From positions 19,727,001 through 19,791,000 of the forward strand of contig NC_079885.1 in assembly GCF_029227915.1 (NCBI RefSeq): DNA of 64,000 nt. Reading direction: 5' to 3'. Each line of letters starts with the position of its first letter. Position 1 is the stretch's first letter. This DNA is from Hydractinia symbiolongicarpus. Taxonomy: Eukaryota; Cnidaria; Hydrozoa; Anthoathecata; Hydractiniidae. A model generated the notes under the pieces. The model was not told the DNA's origin and did no database searches. It worked only from the letters and a program-made list of their open reading frames with translations. This document shows, one piece after another, positions 46,847 to 58,801 of this stretch. The translations under genes were made by a program, and so were the position numbers.

Positions 46847-47309
46847 CAATGAACAAATACTTCGATCAGATGAAACAGGTAGTGCTACCACTGCTTATGA
46901 TTCCTAATGTCACGATAATTGTGAAAGCAACGGTACTTTTAGTCTTGAAACTTCGTTTACCTGCATAGTCAGATGTGGTGTTAAAAACATTGAAATTGAA
47001 TTACGTAACTAGTAAATAGGGATACTTTAGTATGTTTCGTGTATCCGTGCCGCAATTGGTTAGCGCGTTCGGCTGTTAACGGAAAGGTTGGTGGTTCAAA
47101 CACACCCGGGGAAGCGATGAACAAATATGTCCATCAGAAGAATCAGAGAGTGCTATCACTGCCTCTTATTCCTAAAGTCACGTTACCTGTAAGAGCAACG
47201 GTAGTGTTACACTTGTAGCCATGTCTACTGGCATCATCAGATGTGCTATTAGAAATAAATGAAAGTAAATGTGTCAACTTGTAAATAGGGAAACTTCAGT
47301 AAGTTTCAT

Positions 47310-47326
47310 GTCTCCGTGGCGCAATT

Positions 47327-47383
<57 letters not shown>
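47310..47383 (+). tRNA. tRNA-Asn-GTT: tRNA-Asn(GTT), A half
   Basis: Identical to consensus. The next A copy follows after only 268 bp, with an A spacer between. Confidence 0.93.
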
Positions 47384-47577
47384 CAATGAACAAATACTTC
47401 GATCAGATGAAACAGTTAGTGCTACAACTGCTTATGATTCCTAATGTCACGATAATTGTAAAAGCAACGGTAGTTTTAGTCTTGAAACTACGTTTACCTG
47501 CATAGTCAGATGTGGAGTTAAAGACATTGAAATTGAATTAGCTAACTTGTAAATAGGGAAACTTCAGTAAATTTCAT

Positions 47578-47651
47578 GTCTCCATGGCGCAATTGGTTAG
47601 CGCGTTCGGCTGTTAACCGAAAGATTGGTGGTTCAAGCCCACCCGGGGACG
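47578..47651 (+). tRNA. tRNA-Asn-GTT: tRNA-Asn(GTT), A half, acceptor mismatch
   Basis: GTCTCCA gives an A7:C66 mismatch at the base of the acceptor stem; variable loop AGATT. Confidence 0.74.
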
Positions 47652-48114
47652 CAATGAACAAATATCTCGATCAGATCAAACAGATAGTGCTACCATTGCT
47701 TATGATTCCTAATGTCACGATAATTGTAAAAGCAACGGTAGTTTTAGTCTTGAAACTACGTTTACCTGCATAGTCAGATGTGGTGTTAAAAACATTGAGA
47801 TTGAATTAGCTAACTAGTAAATAGGGATATTTCAGTATGTTTCGTGTCTCCGTGCCGCAATTGGTAAGCGCGTTCGGCTGTTAACGGAAAGGTTGGCGGT
47901 TCAAGCCCAAACGGGGAAGCGATGAACAAATATGTCCATCAGAAGAATCAGAGAGTGCTATCACTGCCTCTTATTCCTAATGTCACGTTATTTGTAAGAG
48001 CAACGGTAGTGTTACTCTTGTAGCCATGTTTACTGGCATCATCAGATGTGCTATTAAAAATAAATGAAAGTAAATAAGCCAACTTTTAAATAGGGAAACT
48101 TCAGTAAGTTTCAT

Positions 48115-48131
48115 GTCTCCGTGGCGCAATT

Positions 48132-48188
<57 letters not shown>
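48115..48188 (+). tRNA. tRNA-Asn-GTT: tRNA-Asn(GTT), A half
   Basis: Identical to consensus. The spacer has GTATTTTTAGTC, a run of five T, the strongest terminator candidate I noticed in an A spacer. Confidence 0.93.
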
Positions 48189-48650
48189 CAATGAACAAAT
48201 ACTTCGATCAGATGAAACAGATAGTGCTACCACTGCTTATGATTCCTAATGTCACGATAATTGTAAAAGCAACGGTATTTTTAGTCTTGAAACTACGTTT
48301 ACCTGCATAGTCAGATGTGGTGTTAAAAACATTGAAATTGAATTAGGTAACTAGTAAATAGGGATACTTTAGTATGTTTCGTGTCTCCGTGCCGCAATTG
48401 GTTAGCGCGTTCGGCTGTTAACGGAAAGGTTGGTGGTTCAAACCCACCCGGGGAAGCGATGAACAAATATGTCCATCAGAAGAATCAGAGAGTGCTATCA
48501 CTGCCTCTTAATCCTAAAGTCACGTTAACTGTAAGAGCAACGGTAGTGTTACACTTGTAGCCATGTCTACTGGCATCATCAGATGTGCTATTAAAAATAA
48601 ATGAAAGTAAATGAGCCAACTTGTAAATAGGGAAACTTCAGTAAATTCAT

Positions 48651-48667
48651 GTCTCCGTGGCGCAATT

Positions 48668-48724
<57 letters not shown>
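48651..48724 (+). tRNA. tRNA-Asn-GTT: tRNA-Asn(GTT), A half
   Basis: Identical to consensus; short GTAAATTCAT leader. Confidence 0.93.
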
Positions 48725-49187
48725 CAATAAATAAATACTTCGATGAGATGAAACAAATAGTGCTATTACTGCTTCTGATTCCTAATGTCACGATAATTGT
48801 AAAAGCAACGGTAGTTTTAGTCTTGAAACTACGTTTACCTGCATAGTCAGATGTGCTGTTAAGAACACTGAAATTGAATTAGCCTACTAGTGAATAGGGA
48901 TACTTCAGTAAGTTTCGCGTCTTCGTAGCGCAATTTGTTGGCGCGTTCGGTTGTTAACGGAAAGTTTGCTGGTTCAAGCCCACCCGGGGAAGCGATGAAC
49001 AAGTATGTCCATCAGAAAAATCAGAGAGTGCTATCAATGCCTCTTATTCCTAATGTCACGTTAACTGTAAAAGCAACGGTAGTGTTACTCTTGTAGCCAT
49101 GTTTACTGGCATCATCAGATGTGCTATTAGAAATAAATGAAAGTAAATGAGTCAACTTGTAAATAGGGAAACTTCAGTAAGTTTCAT

Positions 49188-49261
49188 GTCTCCGTGGCGC
49201 AATTGGTTAGCGCGTTCGGCCGTTAACCGAAAGGTTGGTGGTTGAAGCCCACCCGGGGACG
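49188..49261 (+). pseudogene. tRNA-Asn pseudogene, A half, U33 lost
   Basis: Anticodon loop CCGTTAA replaces the universal U33 with C, and the T loop TTGAAGC replaces C56 with G. Both are near-invariant in working tRNAs, so this copy is very probably dead although every helix pairs. Confidence 0.68.
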
Positions 49262-49455
49262 CAATGAACAAATTCTTTGATCAGATGAAACAGATAGTGC
49301 TACCACTGGTTATGATTCCTAATGTCACGATAATTGTAAAAGCAACGGTAGTTTTAGTCTTGAAACTACGTTTACCTGCATAGTCAGATGTGGTGTTAAA
49401 AACATTGAAATTGAATTAGGTAACTAGTAAATAGGGATACTTCAGTATGTTTCGT

Positions 49456-49496
49456 GTCTCCGTGCCGCAATTGGTTAGCGCGTTCGGCTGTTAACG

Positions 49497-49527
<31 letters not shown>

Positions 49528-49529
49528 AG
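49456..49529 (+). pseudogene. B-half tRNA-Asn relic, basic type (B1)
   Basis: GTCTCCGTGCCGC start, TTCGG/CGGAA anticodon stem and GGGGAAG end. Mismatches: G1:A72, C10:C25 and G30:G40. Anticodon GTT and B box GGTTCAAGCCC are intact. Other members start near 9805, 15712, 17054, 18127, 19736, 22418, 25369, 28319, 34706, 36851, 40605, 42213, 43823, 45969, 47041, 48383, 51600 and 54806. Many have CAAACCC in the T arm. Confidence 0.85.
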
Positions 49530-49724
49530 CGATGAACAAATATGTCCATCAGAAGAATCAGAGAGTGCTATCACTGCCTCTTATTCCTAATGTCACGTTA
49601 ACTGTAAGAGCAACGGTAGTGTTACTGTTGTAACCATGTTTGCTGGCATCATCAGATGCGCTATTAAAAATAAACGAAAGTAAATGAGATAACTTGTAAA
49701 TAGGGAAACTTCAGTAAGTTTCAT

Positions 49725-49741
49725 GTCTCCGTGGCGCAATT

Positions 49742-49798
<57 letters not shown>
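49725..49798 (+). tRNA. tRNA-Asn-GTT: tRNA-Asn(GTT), A half
   Basis: Identical to consensus; leader has GAGATAAC for GAGCCAAC. Confidence 0.93.
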
Positions 49799-50259
49799 CA
49801 ATGAACAAACACTTCGATCAGATGAAACAGATAGTGCAACCACTGCTTATGATTCCTAATGTCATGATAATTTTAAAAGCAACGGTAGTTTTAGTCTTGA
49901 AACTACGTTTACGGCATAGTCAGATGTGGTGTTAAAAACATTGAAATTGAATTAGCTAACTAGTAAATAGGGATACTTCAGTATGTTTCGTGTCTTCGTG
50001 CCGCAATTGGTTAGCGCGTTCGGCTGTTAACGGAAAGGTTGGTGGTTCAAGCCAACCCGGGGAGGCGATGAACAAATATGTCCATCAGAAGAATCAGAGA
50101 GTGCTATCACTGCCTCTTATTCCTAATGTCACGTTAACTGTAAGAGCAACGGTAGTGTTGCTCTTGTAGCCATGTTTACTGGCATCATCAGATGTGCTAT
50201 TAAAATAAATGAAAGTAATTGAGCCAACTTGTAAATAGGGAAACTTCAGTAATTTTCAT

Positions 50260-50297
50260 GTCTCCGTGGTGCAATTGGTTAGCGTGCTCGGCTGTTG

Positions 50298-50333
<36 letters not shown>
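50260..50333 (+). tRNA. tRNA-Asn-GTT: tRNA-Asn(GTT), A half, G37 type
   Basis: G37, D stem GTGC/GCGT with two wobbles, and a C27:A43 mismatch at the base of the anticodon stem. Confidence 0.64.
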
Positions 50334-50796
50334 CAATGAACAAATTCTTTGATCAGATGAAACAGATAGTGCTACCACTGCTTATGATTCCTAATGTCAC
50401 GATAATTGTAAAAGCAACGGTGGTTTTAGTCTTGAAACTACGTTTACCAGCATAGTCAGATGTGGTGTTAAAAACATTGAAATTGAATTAGCTAACTAGT
50501 AAATAGGGATATTTCAGTATGTTTCGTGTCTCCGTGCCGCAATTGGTAAGCGCGTTCTGGTGTTAACGGAAAGGTTGGCGGTTCAAGCCCAAACGGGGAA
50601 GCGATGAACAAATATGTCCATCAGAAGAATCAGAGAGTGCTATCACTGCCTCTTATTCCTAATGTCACGTTATTTGTAAGAGCAACGGTAGTGTTACTCT
50701 TGTAGCCATGTTTACTGGCATCATCAGATGTGCTATTAAAAATAAATGAAAGTAAATAAGCCAACTTTTAAATAGGGAAACTTCAGTAAGTTTCAT

Positions 50797-50813
50797 GTCT
50801 CCGTGGCGCAATT

Positions 50814-50870
<57 letters not shown>
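50797..50870 (+). tRNA. tRNA-Asn-GTT: tRNA-Asn(GTT), A half
   Basis: Identical to consensus. Confidence 0.93.
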
Positions 50871-51063
50871 CAATGAACAAACACTTCGATCAGATGAAAC
50901 AGATAGTGTAATCACTGCTTATGATTCCTAATGTCATGATAATTTTAAAAGCAACGGTAGTTTTAGTCTTGAAACTACGTTTACGGCATAGTCAGATGTG
51001 GTGTTAAAAACATTGAAATTGAATTAGCTAACTAGTAAATAGGGATACTTCAGTATGTTTCGT

Positions 51064-51137
51064 GTCTTCGTGCCGCAATTGGTTAGCGCGTTCGGCTGTT
51101 AACGGAAAGGTTGGTGGTTCAAGCCAACCCGGGGAGG
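51064..51137 (+). pseudogene. B-half tRNA-Asn relic, GTCTTCGTGCCGC type (B7)
   Basis: Like B3 but with TTCG at the acceptor. It could be the parent of B4, which differs mainly by one missing C. Other starts: 30194 (with TTCAGGTGTTAA loop changes), 49992, 52127, 55341 and 57487. Confidence 0.78.
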
Positions 51138-51331
51138 CGATGAACAAATATGTCCATCAGAAGAATCAGAGAGTGCTATCACTGCCTCTTATTCCTAATG
51201 TCACGTTAACTGTAAGAGCAACGGTAGTGTTGCTCTTGTAGCCATGTTTACTGGCATCATCAGATGTGCTATTAAAATAAATGAAAGTAATTGAGCCAAC
51301 TTGTAAATAGGGAAACTTCAGTAATTTTCAT

Positions 51332-51405
51332 GTCTCCGTGGTGCAATTGGTTAGCGCGTTCGGCTGTAGACCGAAAGGTTGGTGGTTCAAGCCCATCCGG
51401 GGACG
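51332..51405 (+). tRNA. tRNA-Asn body with anticodon GTA (Tyr)
   Basis: The anticodon loop reads CTGTAGA: U36 became A, turning GTT into GTA, which reads tyrosine codons UAC and UAU. G37 is also present, along with U11-G24 and G50-U64 wobbles. All helices pair. The body is clearly tRNA-Asn, so charging is uncertain. Asn recognition depends heavily on the anticodon, and Tyr identity normally needs C1-G72, which this copy lacks (G1-C72). It may be uncharged, mischarged or unexpressed. Confidence 0.75.
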
Positions 51406-51640
51406 CAATGAACAAATACTTCGATCAGATAAAACAGATAGTGCTACCACTGCTTATGATTCCTAATGTCACGATAATTGTAAAAGCAACGGTAGTTTTA
51501 GTCTTGAAACTACGTTTACCAGCATAGTCAGATGTGGTGTTAAAAACATTGAAATTGAATTAGCTAACTAGTAAATAGGGTTACTTCAGTATGTTTCGTG
51601 TCTCCGTGCCGCAATTGGTTAGCGCTTTCGGCTGTTAACG

Positions 51641-51671
<31 letters not shown>

Positions 51672-51868
51672 AGCGATGAACAAGTATGTCCATCAGAAAA
51701 ATCAGAGAGTGCTATCACTGCCTTTTATTCCTAATGTCACGTTAACTGTAAGAGCAACGGTAGTGTTACTGTTGTAACCATGTTTGCTGGCATCATCAGA
51801 TGTGCTATTAAAAATAAACGAAAGTAAATGAGATAACTTGTAAATAGGGAAACTTCAGTATGTTTCAT

Positions 51869-51885
51869 GTCTCCGTGGCGCAATT

Positions 51886-51933
<48 letters not shown>

Positions 51934-51942
51934 TCGGGGACG
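51869..51942 (+). tRNA. tRNA-Asn-GTT: tRNA-Asn(GTT), A half
   Basis: CCACT gives a G49-U65 wobble, otherwise consensus. The spacer is about 10 bp short (GATCAGATAGAGCAACC), giving the 526-bp step to the next copy. Confidence 0.88.
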
Positions 51943-52394
51943 CAATGAACAAACACTTCGATCAGATAGAGCAACCACTGCTTATGATTCCTAATGTCAT
52001 GATAATTTTAAAAGCAACGGTAGTTTTAGTCTTGAAACTACGTTTACGGCATAGTCAGATGTGGTGTTAAAAACATTGAAATTGAATTAGCTAACTAGTA
52101 AATAGGGATACTTCAGTATGTTTCGTGTCTTCCTGCCGCAATTGGTTAGCGCGTTCGGCTGTTAACGGAAAGGTTGGTGGTTCAAGCCAACCCGGGGAAA
52201 CGATGAACAAATATGTCCATCAGAAGAATCAGAGAGTGCTATCACTGCCTCTTATTCCTAATGTCACGTTATCTGTAAGAGCAACGGTAGTGTTGCTCTT
52301 GTAGCCATGTTTACTGGCATCATCAGATGTGCTATTAAAATAAATGAAAGTAATTGAGCCAACTTGTAAATAGGGAAACTTCAGTAATTTTCAT

Positions 52395-52432
52395 GTCTCC
52401 GTGGTGCAATTGGTTAGCGCGTTCGGCTGTTG

Positions 52433-52466
<34 letters not shown>

Positions 52467-52468
52467 AG
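52395..52468 (+). tRNA. A/B hybrid tRNA-Asn(GTT), G37 type
   Basis: G37 and U11-G24 body with a B-type end GGGGAAG (G1:A72 mismatch). The spacer switches from B to A type inside the unit (ACGTTAATTGTAAAAGC), a second recombination joint. Confidence 0.62.
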
Positions 52469-52930
52469 CGATGAACAAGTATGTCCATCAGAAAAATCAG
52501 AGAGTGCTATCACTGCCTCTTATTCCTAATGTCACGTTAATTGTAAAAGCAACGGTAGTTTTAGTCTTGAAACTACGTTTACTGCATAGTCAAATGTGGT
52601 GTTAAAAACATTGAAATTGAATTAGCTAACTAGTAAATAGGGATACTTCAGTATGTTTCGTGTCTTAGTGCCGCAATTGGTTAGCGCGTTCGGCTGTTAA
52701 CGGAAAGGTTGTTGATTCAAGCCCACCCGGGGAGACGATGAACAAATATGTCCATCAGAAGAATCAGAGAGTGCTATCACTGCCTCTTATTCCTAATGTC
52801 ACGTTAACTGTAAGAGCAACGGTAGTGTTACTCTTGTAGCCATGTTTACTGGCATCATCAGATGTGCTATTAAAAATAAATGAAAGTAAATGAGCCAACT
52901 TGTAAATAGGGAAACTTCAGTACGTTCCAT

Positions 52931-52947
52931 GTCTCCGTGGCGTAATT

Positions 52948-53004
<57 letters not shown>
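52931..53004 (+). tRNA. tRNA-Asn-GTT: tRNA-Asn(GTT), A half
   Basis: GCGT gives a U13-G22 wobble (TGGCGTAATTGG); otherwise consensus. Leader GTACGTTCCAT is unusual. Confidence 0.87.
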
Positions 53005-53465
53005 CAATGAACAAACACTTCGATCAGATGAAACAGATAGTGCTACCACTGCTTATGATTCCTAATGTCACGTTAATTGTAAAAGCAACGATAGTTTTTG
53101 TCTTGAAGCTACGTTCACTGCATAGTCAGATGTGGTGTTAAAAACATTGAAATTGAATTAGCTAACTAGTAAATAGGGATACTTCAGTATGTTTCGTGTC
53201 TTAGTGCCGCAATTGGTTAGCGCGTTCGGCTGTTAACGGAAAGGTTGTCGGTTCAAGCCCACCCGGGGAGGCGATGAACAAATATGTCCATCAGAAGAAT
53301 CAGAGAGTGCTATCACTGCCTCTTATTCCTAATGTCACGTTATCTGTAAGAGCAACGGTAGTGTTGCTCTTGTAGCCATGTTTACTGGCATCATCAGATG
53401 TGCTATTAAAATAAATGAAAGTAATTGAGCCAACTTGTAAATAGGGAAACTTCAGTAATTTTCAT

Positions 53466-53503
53466 GTCTCCGTGGTGCAATTGGTTAGCGCGTTCGGCTG
53501 TTG

Positions 53504-53537
<34 letters not shown>

Positions 53538-53539
53538 AG
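53466..53539 (+). tRNA. A/B hybrid tRNA-Asn(GTT), G37 type
   Basis: Duplicate of 52395 at +1071 bp, with the same G37 and G1:A72. Confidence 0.62.
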
Positions 53540-54001
53540 CGATGAACAAGTATGTCCATCAGAAAAATCAGAGAGTGCTATCACTGCCTCTTATTCCTAA
53601 TGTCACGTTAATTGTAAAAGCAACGGTAGTTTTAGTCTTGAAACTACGTTTACTGCATAGTCAAATGTGGTGTTAAAAACATTGAAATTGAATTAGCTAA
53701 CTAGTAAATAGGGATACTTCAGTATGTTTCGTGTCTTAGTGCCGCAATTGGTTAGCGCGTTCGGCTGTTAACGGAAAGGTTGTTGATTCAAGCCCACCCG
53801 GGGAGACGATGAACAAATATGTCCATCAGAAGAATCAGAGAGTGCTATCACTGCCTCTTATTCCTAATGTCACGTTAACTGTAAGAGCAACGGTAGTGTT
53901 ACTCTTGTAGCCATGTTTACTGGCATCATCAGATGTGCTATTAAAAATAAATGAAAGTAAATGAGCCAACTTGTAAATAGGGAAACTTCAGTACGTTCCA
54001 T

Positions 54002-54018
54002 GTCTCCGTGGCGTAATT

Positions 54019-54075
<57 letters not shown>
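54002..54075 (+). tRNA. tRNA-Asn-GTT: tRNA-Asn(GTT), A half
   Basis: U13-G22 wobble; duplicate of 52931 at +1071 bp. Confidence 0.87.
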
Positions 54076-54536
54076 CAATGAACAAACACTTCGATCAGAT
54101 GAAACAGATAGTGCTACCACTGCTTATGATTCCTAATGTCACGTTAATTGTAAAAGCAACGATAGTTTTTGTCTTGAAGCTACGTTCACTGCATAGTCAG
54201 ATGTGGTGTTAAAAACATTGAAATTGAATTAGCTAACTAGTAAATAGGGATACTTCAGTATGTTTCGTGTCTTAGTGCCGCAATTGGTTAGCGCGTTCGG
54301 CTGTTAACGGAAAGGTTGTCGGTTCAAGCCCACCCGGGGAGGCGATGAACAAATATGTCCATCAGAAGAATCAGAGAGTGCTATCACTGCCTCTTATTCC
54401 TAATGTCACGTTAACTGTAAGAGCAACGGTAGTGTTACTCTTGTAGCCATGTTTACTGGCATCATCAGATGTGCTATTAAAATAAATGAAAGTAATTGAG
54501 CCAACTTGTAAATAGGGAAACTTCAGTAATTTTCAT

Positions 54537-54610
54537 GTCTCCGTGGAGCAATTGGTTAGCGCGTTCGGGTGTTGACCGAAAGGTTGGTGGTTCAAGCCCA
54601 TCCGGGGACG
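54537..54610 (+). tRNA. tRNA-Asn-GTT: tRNA-Asn(GTT), A half, G32/G37 type
   Basis: Anticodon loop GTGTTGA has both G32 and G37; A11:G24 mismatch. Same loop at 57219. Confidence 0.64.
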
Positions 54611-54845
54611 CAATGAACAAATACTTCGATCAGATGAAACAGATAGTGCTACCACTGCTTATGATTCCTAATGTCACGATAATTGTAAAAGCAACGGTAG
54701 TTTTAGTCTTGAAACTACGTTTACCTGCATAGTCAGATGTGGTGTTAAAAACATTGAAATTGAATTAGCTAACTAGTAAATATGGATACTTCAGTATGTT
54801 TCGTGTCTCCGTGCCGCAATTGGTTAGCGCTTTCGGCTGTTAACG

Positions 54846-54876
<31 letters not shown>

Positions 54877-55073
54877 AGCGATGAACAAGTATGTCCATCA
54901 GAAAAATCAGAGAGTGCTATCACTGCCTCTTATTCCTAATGTCACGTTAACTGTAAGAGCAACGGTAGTGTTACTGTTGTAGCCATGTTTACTGGCATCA
55001 TCAGATGTGCTATTAGAAATAAATGAAAGTAAATGAGCCAACTTGTAAATAGGGAAACTTCAGTAAGTTTCAA

Positions 55074-55114
55074 GTCTCCGTGGCGCAATTGGTTAGCGCG
55101 TTCGGCTGTTAACT

Positions 55115-55147
<33 letters not shown>
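55074..55147 (+). tRNA. tRNA-Asn-GTT: tRNA-Asn(GTT), A half
   Basis: G30-U40 wobble only. The base before the tRNA is A (TTTCAAGTCTCC). Confidence 0.88.
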
Positions 55148-55381
55148 CAATGAACCAACACTTCGATCAGATGAAACAGATAGTGCTACCACTGCTTATG
55201 ATTCCTAATATCACGATAATTGTAAAAGCAACGGTAGTTTTAGTCTTGAAACTACGTTTACTGCATAGTCAGATGTAGTGTTAAAAACATTGAAATTGAA
55301 TTAGCTAACTAGTAAATAGGGATACTTCAGTATGTTTCGTGTCTTCGTGCCGCAATTGGATAGCGCGTTCGGCTGTTAACG

Positions 55382-55412
<31 letters not shown>

Positions 55413-55609
55413 GGCGATGAACAAATATGTCCATCAGAAGAATCAGAGAGTGCTATCACTGCCTCTTAATCCTAATGTCACGTTAACTGTAAGAGCAACG
55501 GTAGTGTTACTCTTGTAGCCATGTTTACTGGCATCATCAGATGTGCTATTAAAAATAAATGAAAGTAAATGAGCCAACTTGTAAATAGGGAAACTTCAGT
55601 AAGTTTCAT

Positions 55610-55626
55610 GTCTCCGTGGCGCAATT

Positions 55627-55683
<57 letters not shown>
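55610..55683 (+). tRNA. tRNA-Asn-GTT: tRNA-Asn(GTT), A half
   Basis: Identical to consensus. Confidence 0.93.
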
Positions 55684-56146
55684 CAATGAACAAATACTTC
55701 GATCAGATGAAACAGTTAGTGCTACCACTGCTTATGATCCCTAATGTCACGGTAATTGTAAAAGCAACGGTAGTTTTAGTCTTGAAACTACGTTTACCTT
55801 CATAGTCAGATGTGGTGTTAAAAACATTGAAATTGAATTAGCTAACTAGTAAATAGGGATACTTCAGTATGTTTCGTGTCTTAGTGCAGCAATTGGTTAG
55901 CGCATTCGGCTGTTAACGGAAAGGTTGGTGGTTCAAGCCCACCGGGGGAGGCGATGAACAAATATGTCCATCAGAAGAATCAGAGAGTGCTATCACTGCC
56001 TCTTATTCCTAGTGTCACGTTAACTGTAAGAGCAACGGTAGTGTTACTCTTGTGGCCATGTTTACTGGCATCATCAGATGTGCTATTAAAAGTAAATGAA
56101 AGTAAATGAGCCAACTTGTAAATAGGGAAACTTCAGTAAGTTTCAT

Positions 56147-56167
56147 GTCTTCGTGGCGCAATTGGTG

Positions 56168-56220
<53 letters not shown>
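56147..56220 (+). tRNA. tRNA-Asn-GTT: tRNA-Asn(GTT), A half
   Basis: GTCTTCG gives a U5-G68 wobble; D loop GGTGAG. All stems pair. Confidence 0.88.
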
Positions 56221-56455
56221 CAATGAACAAATACTTCGATCAGATGAAACAGATAGTGCTACAACTGCTTATGATTCCTAATGTCACGATAATTGTAAAA
56301 GCAACGGTAGTTTTAGTCTTGAAACTACGTTTACCTGCATAGTCAGATGTGGTGTTAAAAACATTGAAATTGAATTAGCTAACTAGTAAATAGGGATATT
56401 TCAGTATGTTTCGTGTCTCCCTGCCGCAATTGGTAAGCGCGTTCGGCTGTTAACG

Positions 56456-56486
<31 letters not shown>

Positions 56487-56683
56487 GGCGATGAACAAAT
56501 ATGTCCATCAGAAGAATCAGAGAGTGCTATCACTGCCTCTTATTCCTAATGTCACGTTAACTGTAAGAGCAACGGTAGTGTTACTCTTGTAGCCATGTTT
56601 ACTGGCATCATCAGATGTGCTATTAAAAATAAATGAAAGTAAATGAGCCAACTTGTAAATAGGGAAACTTCAGTACGTTCCAT

Positions 56684-56700
56684 GTCTCCGTGGCGTAATT

Positions 56701-56757
<57 letters not shown>
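56684..56757 (+). tRNA. tRNA-Asn-GTT: tRNA-Asn(GTT), A half
   Basis: U13-G22 wobble; same unit type as 52931 and 54002. Confidence 0.87.
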
Positions 56758-57218
56758 CAATGAACAAACACTTCGATCAGATGAAACAGATAGTGCTACC
56801 ACTGCTTATGATTCCTAATGTCACGTTAATTGTAAAAGCAACGATAGTTTTAGTCTTGAAGCTACGTTCACTGCATAGTCAGATGTGGTGTTAAAAACAT
56901 TGAAATTGAATTAGCTAACTAGTAAATAGGGATACTTCAGTATGTTTCGTGTCTTAGTGCCGCAATTGGTTAGCGCGTTCGGCTGTTAACGGAAAGGTTG
57001 TCGGTTCAAGCCCACCCGGGGAGGCGATGAACAAATATGTCCATCAGAAGAATCAGAGAGTGCTATCACTGCCTCTTATTCCTAATGTCACGTTAACTGT
57101 AAGAGCAACGGTACTGTTACTCTTGTAGCCATGTTTACTGGCATCATCAGATGTGCTATTAAAATAAATGAAAGTAATTGAGCCAACTTGTAAATAGGGA
57201 AACTTCAGTAATTTTCAT

Positions 57219-57292
57219 GTCTCCGTGGAGCAATTGGTTAGCGCGTTCGGGTGTTGACCGAAAGGTTGGTGGTTCAAGCCCATCTGGGGACG
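57219..57292 (+). tRNA. tRNA-Asn-GTT: tRNA-Asn(GTT), A half, G32/G37 type
   Basis: Loop GTGTTGA and A11:G24 as at 54537, plus a G7-U66 wobble. Confidence 0.62.
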
Positions 57293-57527
57293 CAATGAAC
57301 AAATACTTCGATCAGATGAAACAGATAGTGCTACCACTGCTTATGATTCCTAATGTCACGATAATTGTAAAAGCAACGGTAGTTTTAGTCTTGAAACTAC
57401 GTTTACCTGCATAGTCAGATGTGGTGTTAAAAACATTGAAATTGAATTAGCTAACTAGTAAATAGGGATACTTCAGTATGTTTCGTGTCTTCGTGCCGCA
57501 ATTGGATAGCGCGTTCGGCTGTTAACG

Positions 57528-57558
<31 letters not shown>

Positions 57559-57755
57559 GGTGATGAACAAATATGTCCATCAGAAGAATCAGAGAGTGCT
57601 ATCACTGCCTCTTAATCCTAATGTCACGTTAACTGTAAGAGCAACGGTAGTGTTACTCTTGTAGCCATGTTTACTGGCATCATCAGATGTGCTATTAAAA
57701 ATAAATGAAAGTAAATGAGCCAACTTGTAAATAGGGAAACTTCAGTAAGTTTCAT

Positions 57756-57772
57756 GTCTCCGTGGCGCAATT

Positions 57773-57829
<57 letters not shown>
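57756..57829 (+). tRNA. tRNA-Asn-GTT: tRNA-Asn(GTT), A half
   Basis: Identical to consensus; unit repeats 55610 at +2146 bp. Confidence 0.93.
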
Positions 57830-58292
57830 CAATGAACAAATACTTCGATCAGATGAAACAGTTAGTGCTACCACTGCTTATGATCCCTAATGTCACGGTA
57901 ATTGTAAAAGCAACGGTAGTTTTAGTCTTGAAACTACGTTTACCTTTATAGTCAGATGTGGTGTTAAAAACATTGAAATTGAATTAGCTAACTAGTAAAT
58001 AGGGATACTTCAGTATGTTTCGTGTCTTAGTGCCGCAATTGGTTAGCGCATTCGGCTGTTAACGGAAAGGTTGGTGGTTCAAGCCCACCGGGGGAGGCGA
58101 TGAACAAATATGTCCATCAGAAGAATCAGAGAGTGCTATCACTGCCTCTTATTCCTAGTGTCACGTTAACTGTAAGAGCAACGGTAGTGTTACTCTTGTG
58201 GCCATGTTTACTGGCATCATCAGATGTGTTATTAAAAGTAAATGAAAGTAAATGAGCCAACTTGTAAATAGGGAAACTTCAGTAAGTTTCAT

Positions 58293-58309
58293 GTCTTCGT
58301 GGCGCAATT

Positions 58310-58366
<57 letters not shown>
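58293..58366 (+). tRNA. tRNA-Asn-GTT: tRNA-Asn(GTT), A half, last forward copy
   Basis: U5-G68 wobble; otherwise consensus. Last tRNA before the inversion. Confidence 0.9.
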
Positions 58367-58801
58367 CAATGAACAAATACTTCGATCAGATGAAACAGAT
58401 AGTGCTACAACTGCTTATGATTCCTAATGTCACGATAATTGTAAAAGCAACGGTAGTTTTAGTCTTGAAACTACGTTTACCTGCATAGTCAGATGTGGTG
58501 TTAAAAACATTGAAATTGAATTAGCTAACTAGTAAATAGGGATATTTCAGTATGTTTCGTGTCTCCGTGCCGCAATTGGTAAGCGCGTTCGGCTGTTAAC
58601 GGAAAGGTTGGTGGTTCAAGCCCAAACGGGGAAGCGATGAACAAATATGTCCATCAGGAGAATCAGAGAGTGCTATCACTGCCTCTTATTCCTAATGTCA
58701 CGTTAACTGTAAAAGCAACGGTAGTGTTACTCTTGTAGCCATGTTTACTGGCATCATCAGATGTGCTATTAAAAATAAATGAAAGTAAATAAGCCAACTT
58801 T

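Larger units (their letters stand above)
52395..54536 (+). repeat. Two-dimer block, two copies (period 1071 bp)
   Basis: 52395-53465 and 53466-54536 repeat the A/B hybrid G37 tRNA followed by the GCGTAATTGG tRNA. Half of it recurs near 56684. The following dimers (54537 and 57219; 55610 and 57756; 56147 and 58293) form another overlapping repeat. Confidence 0.85.
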
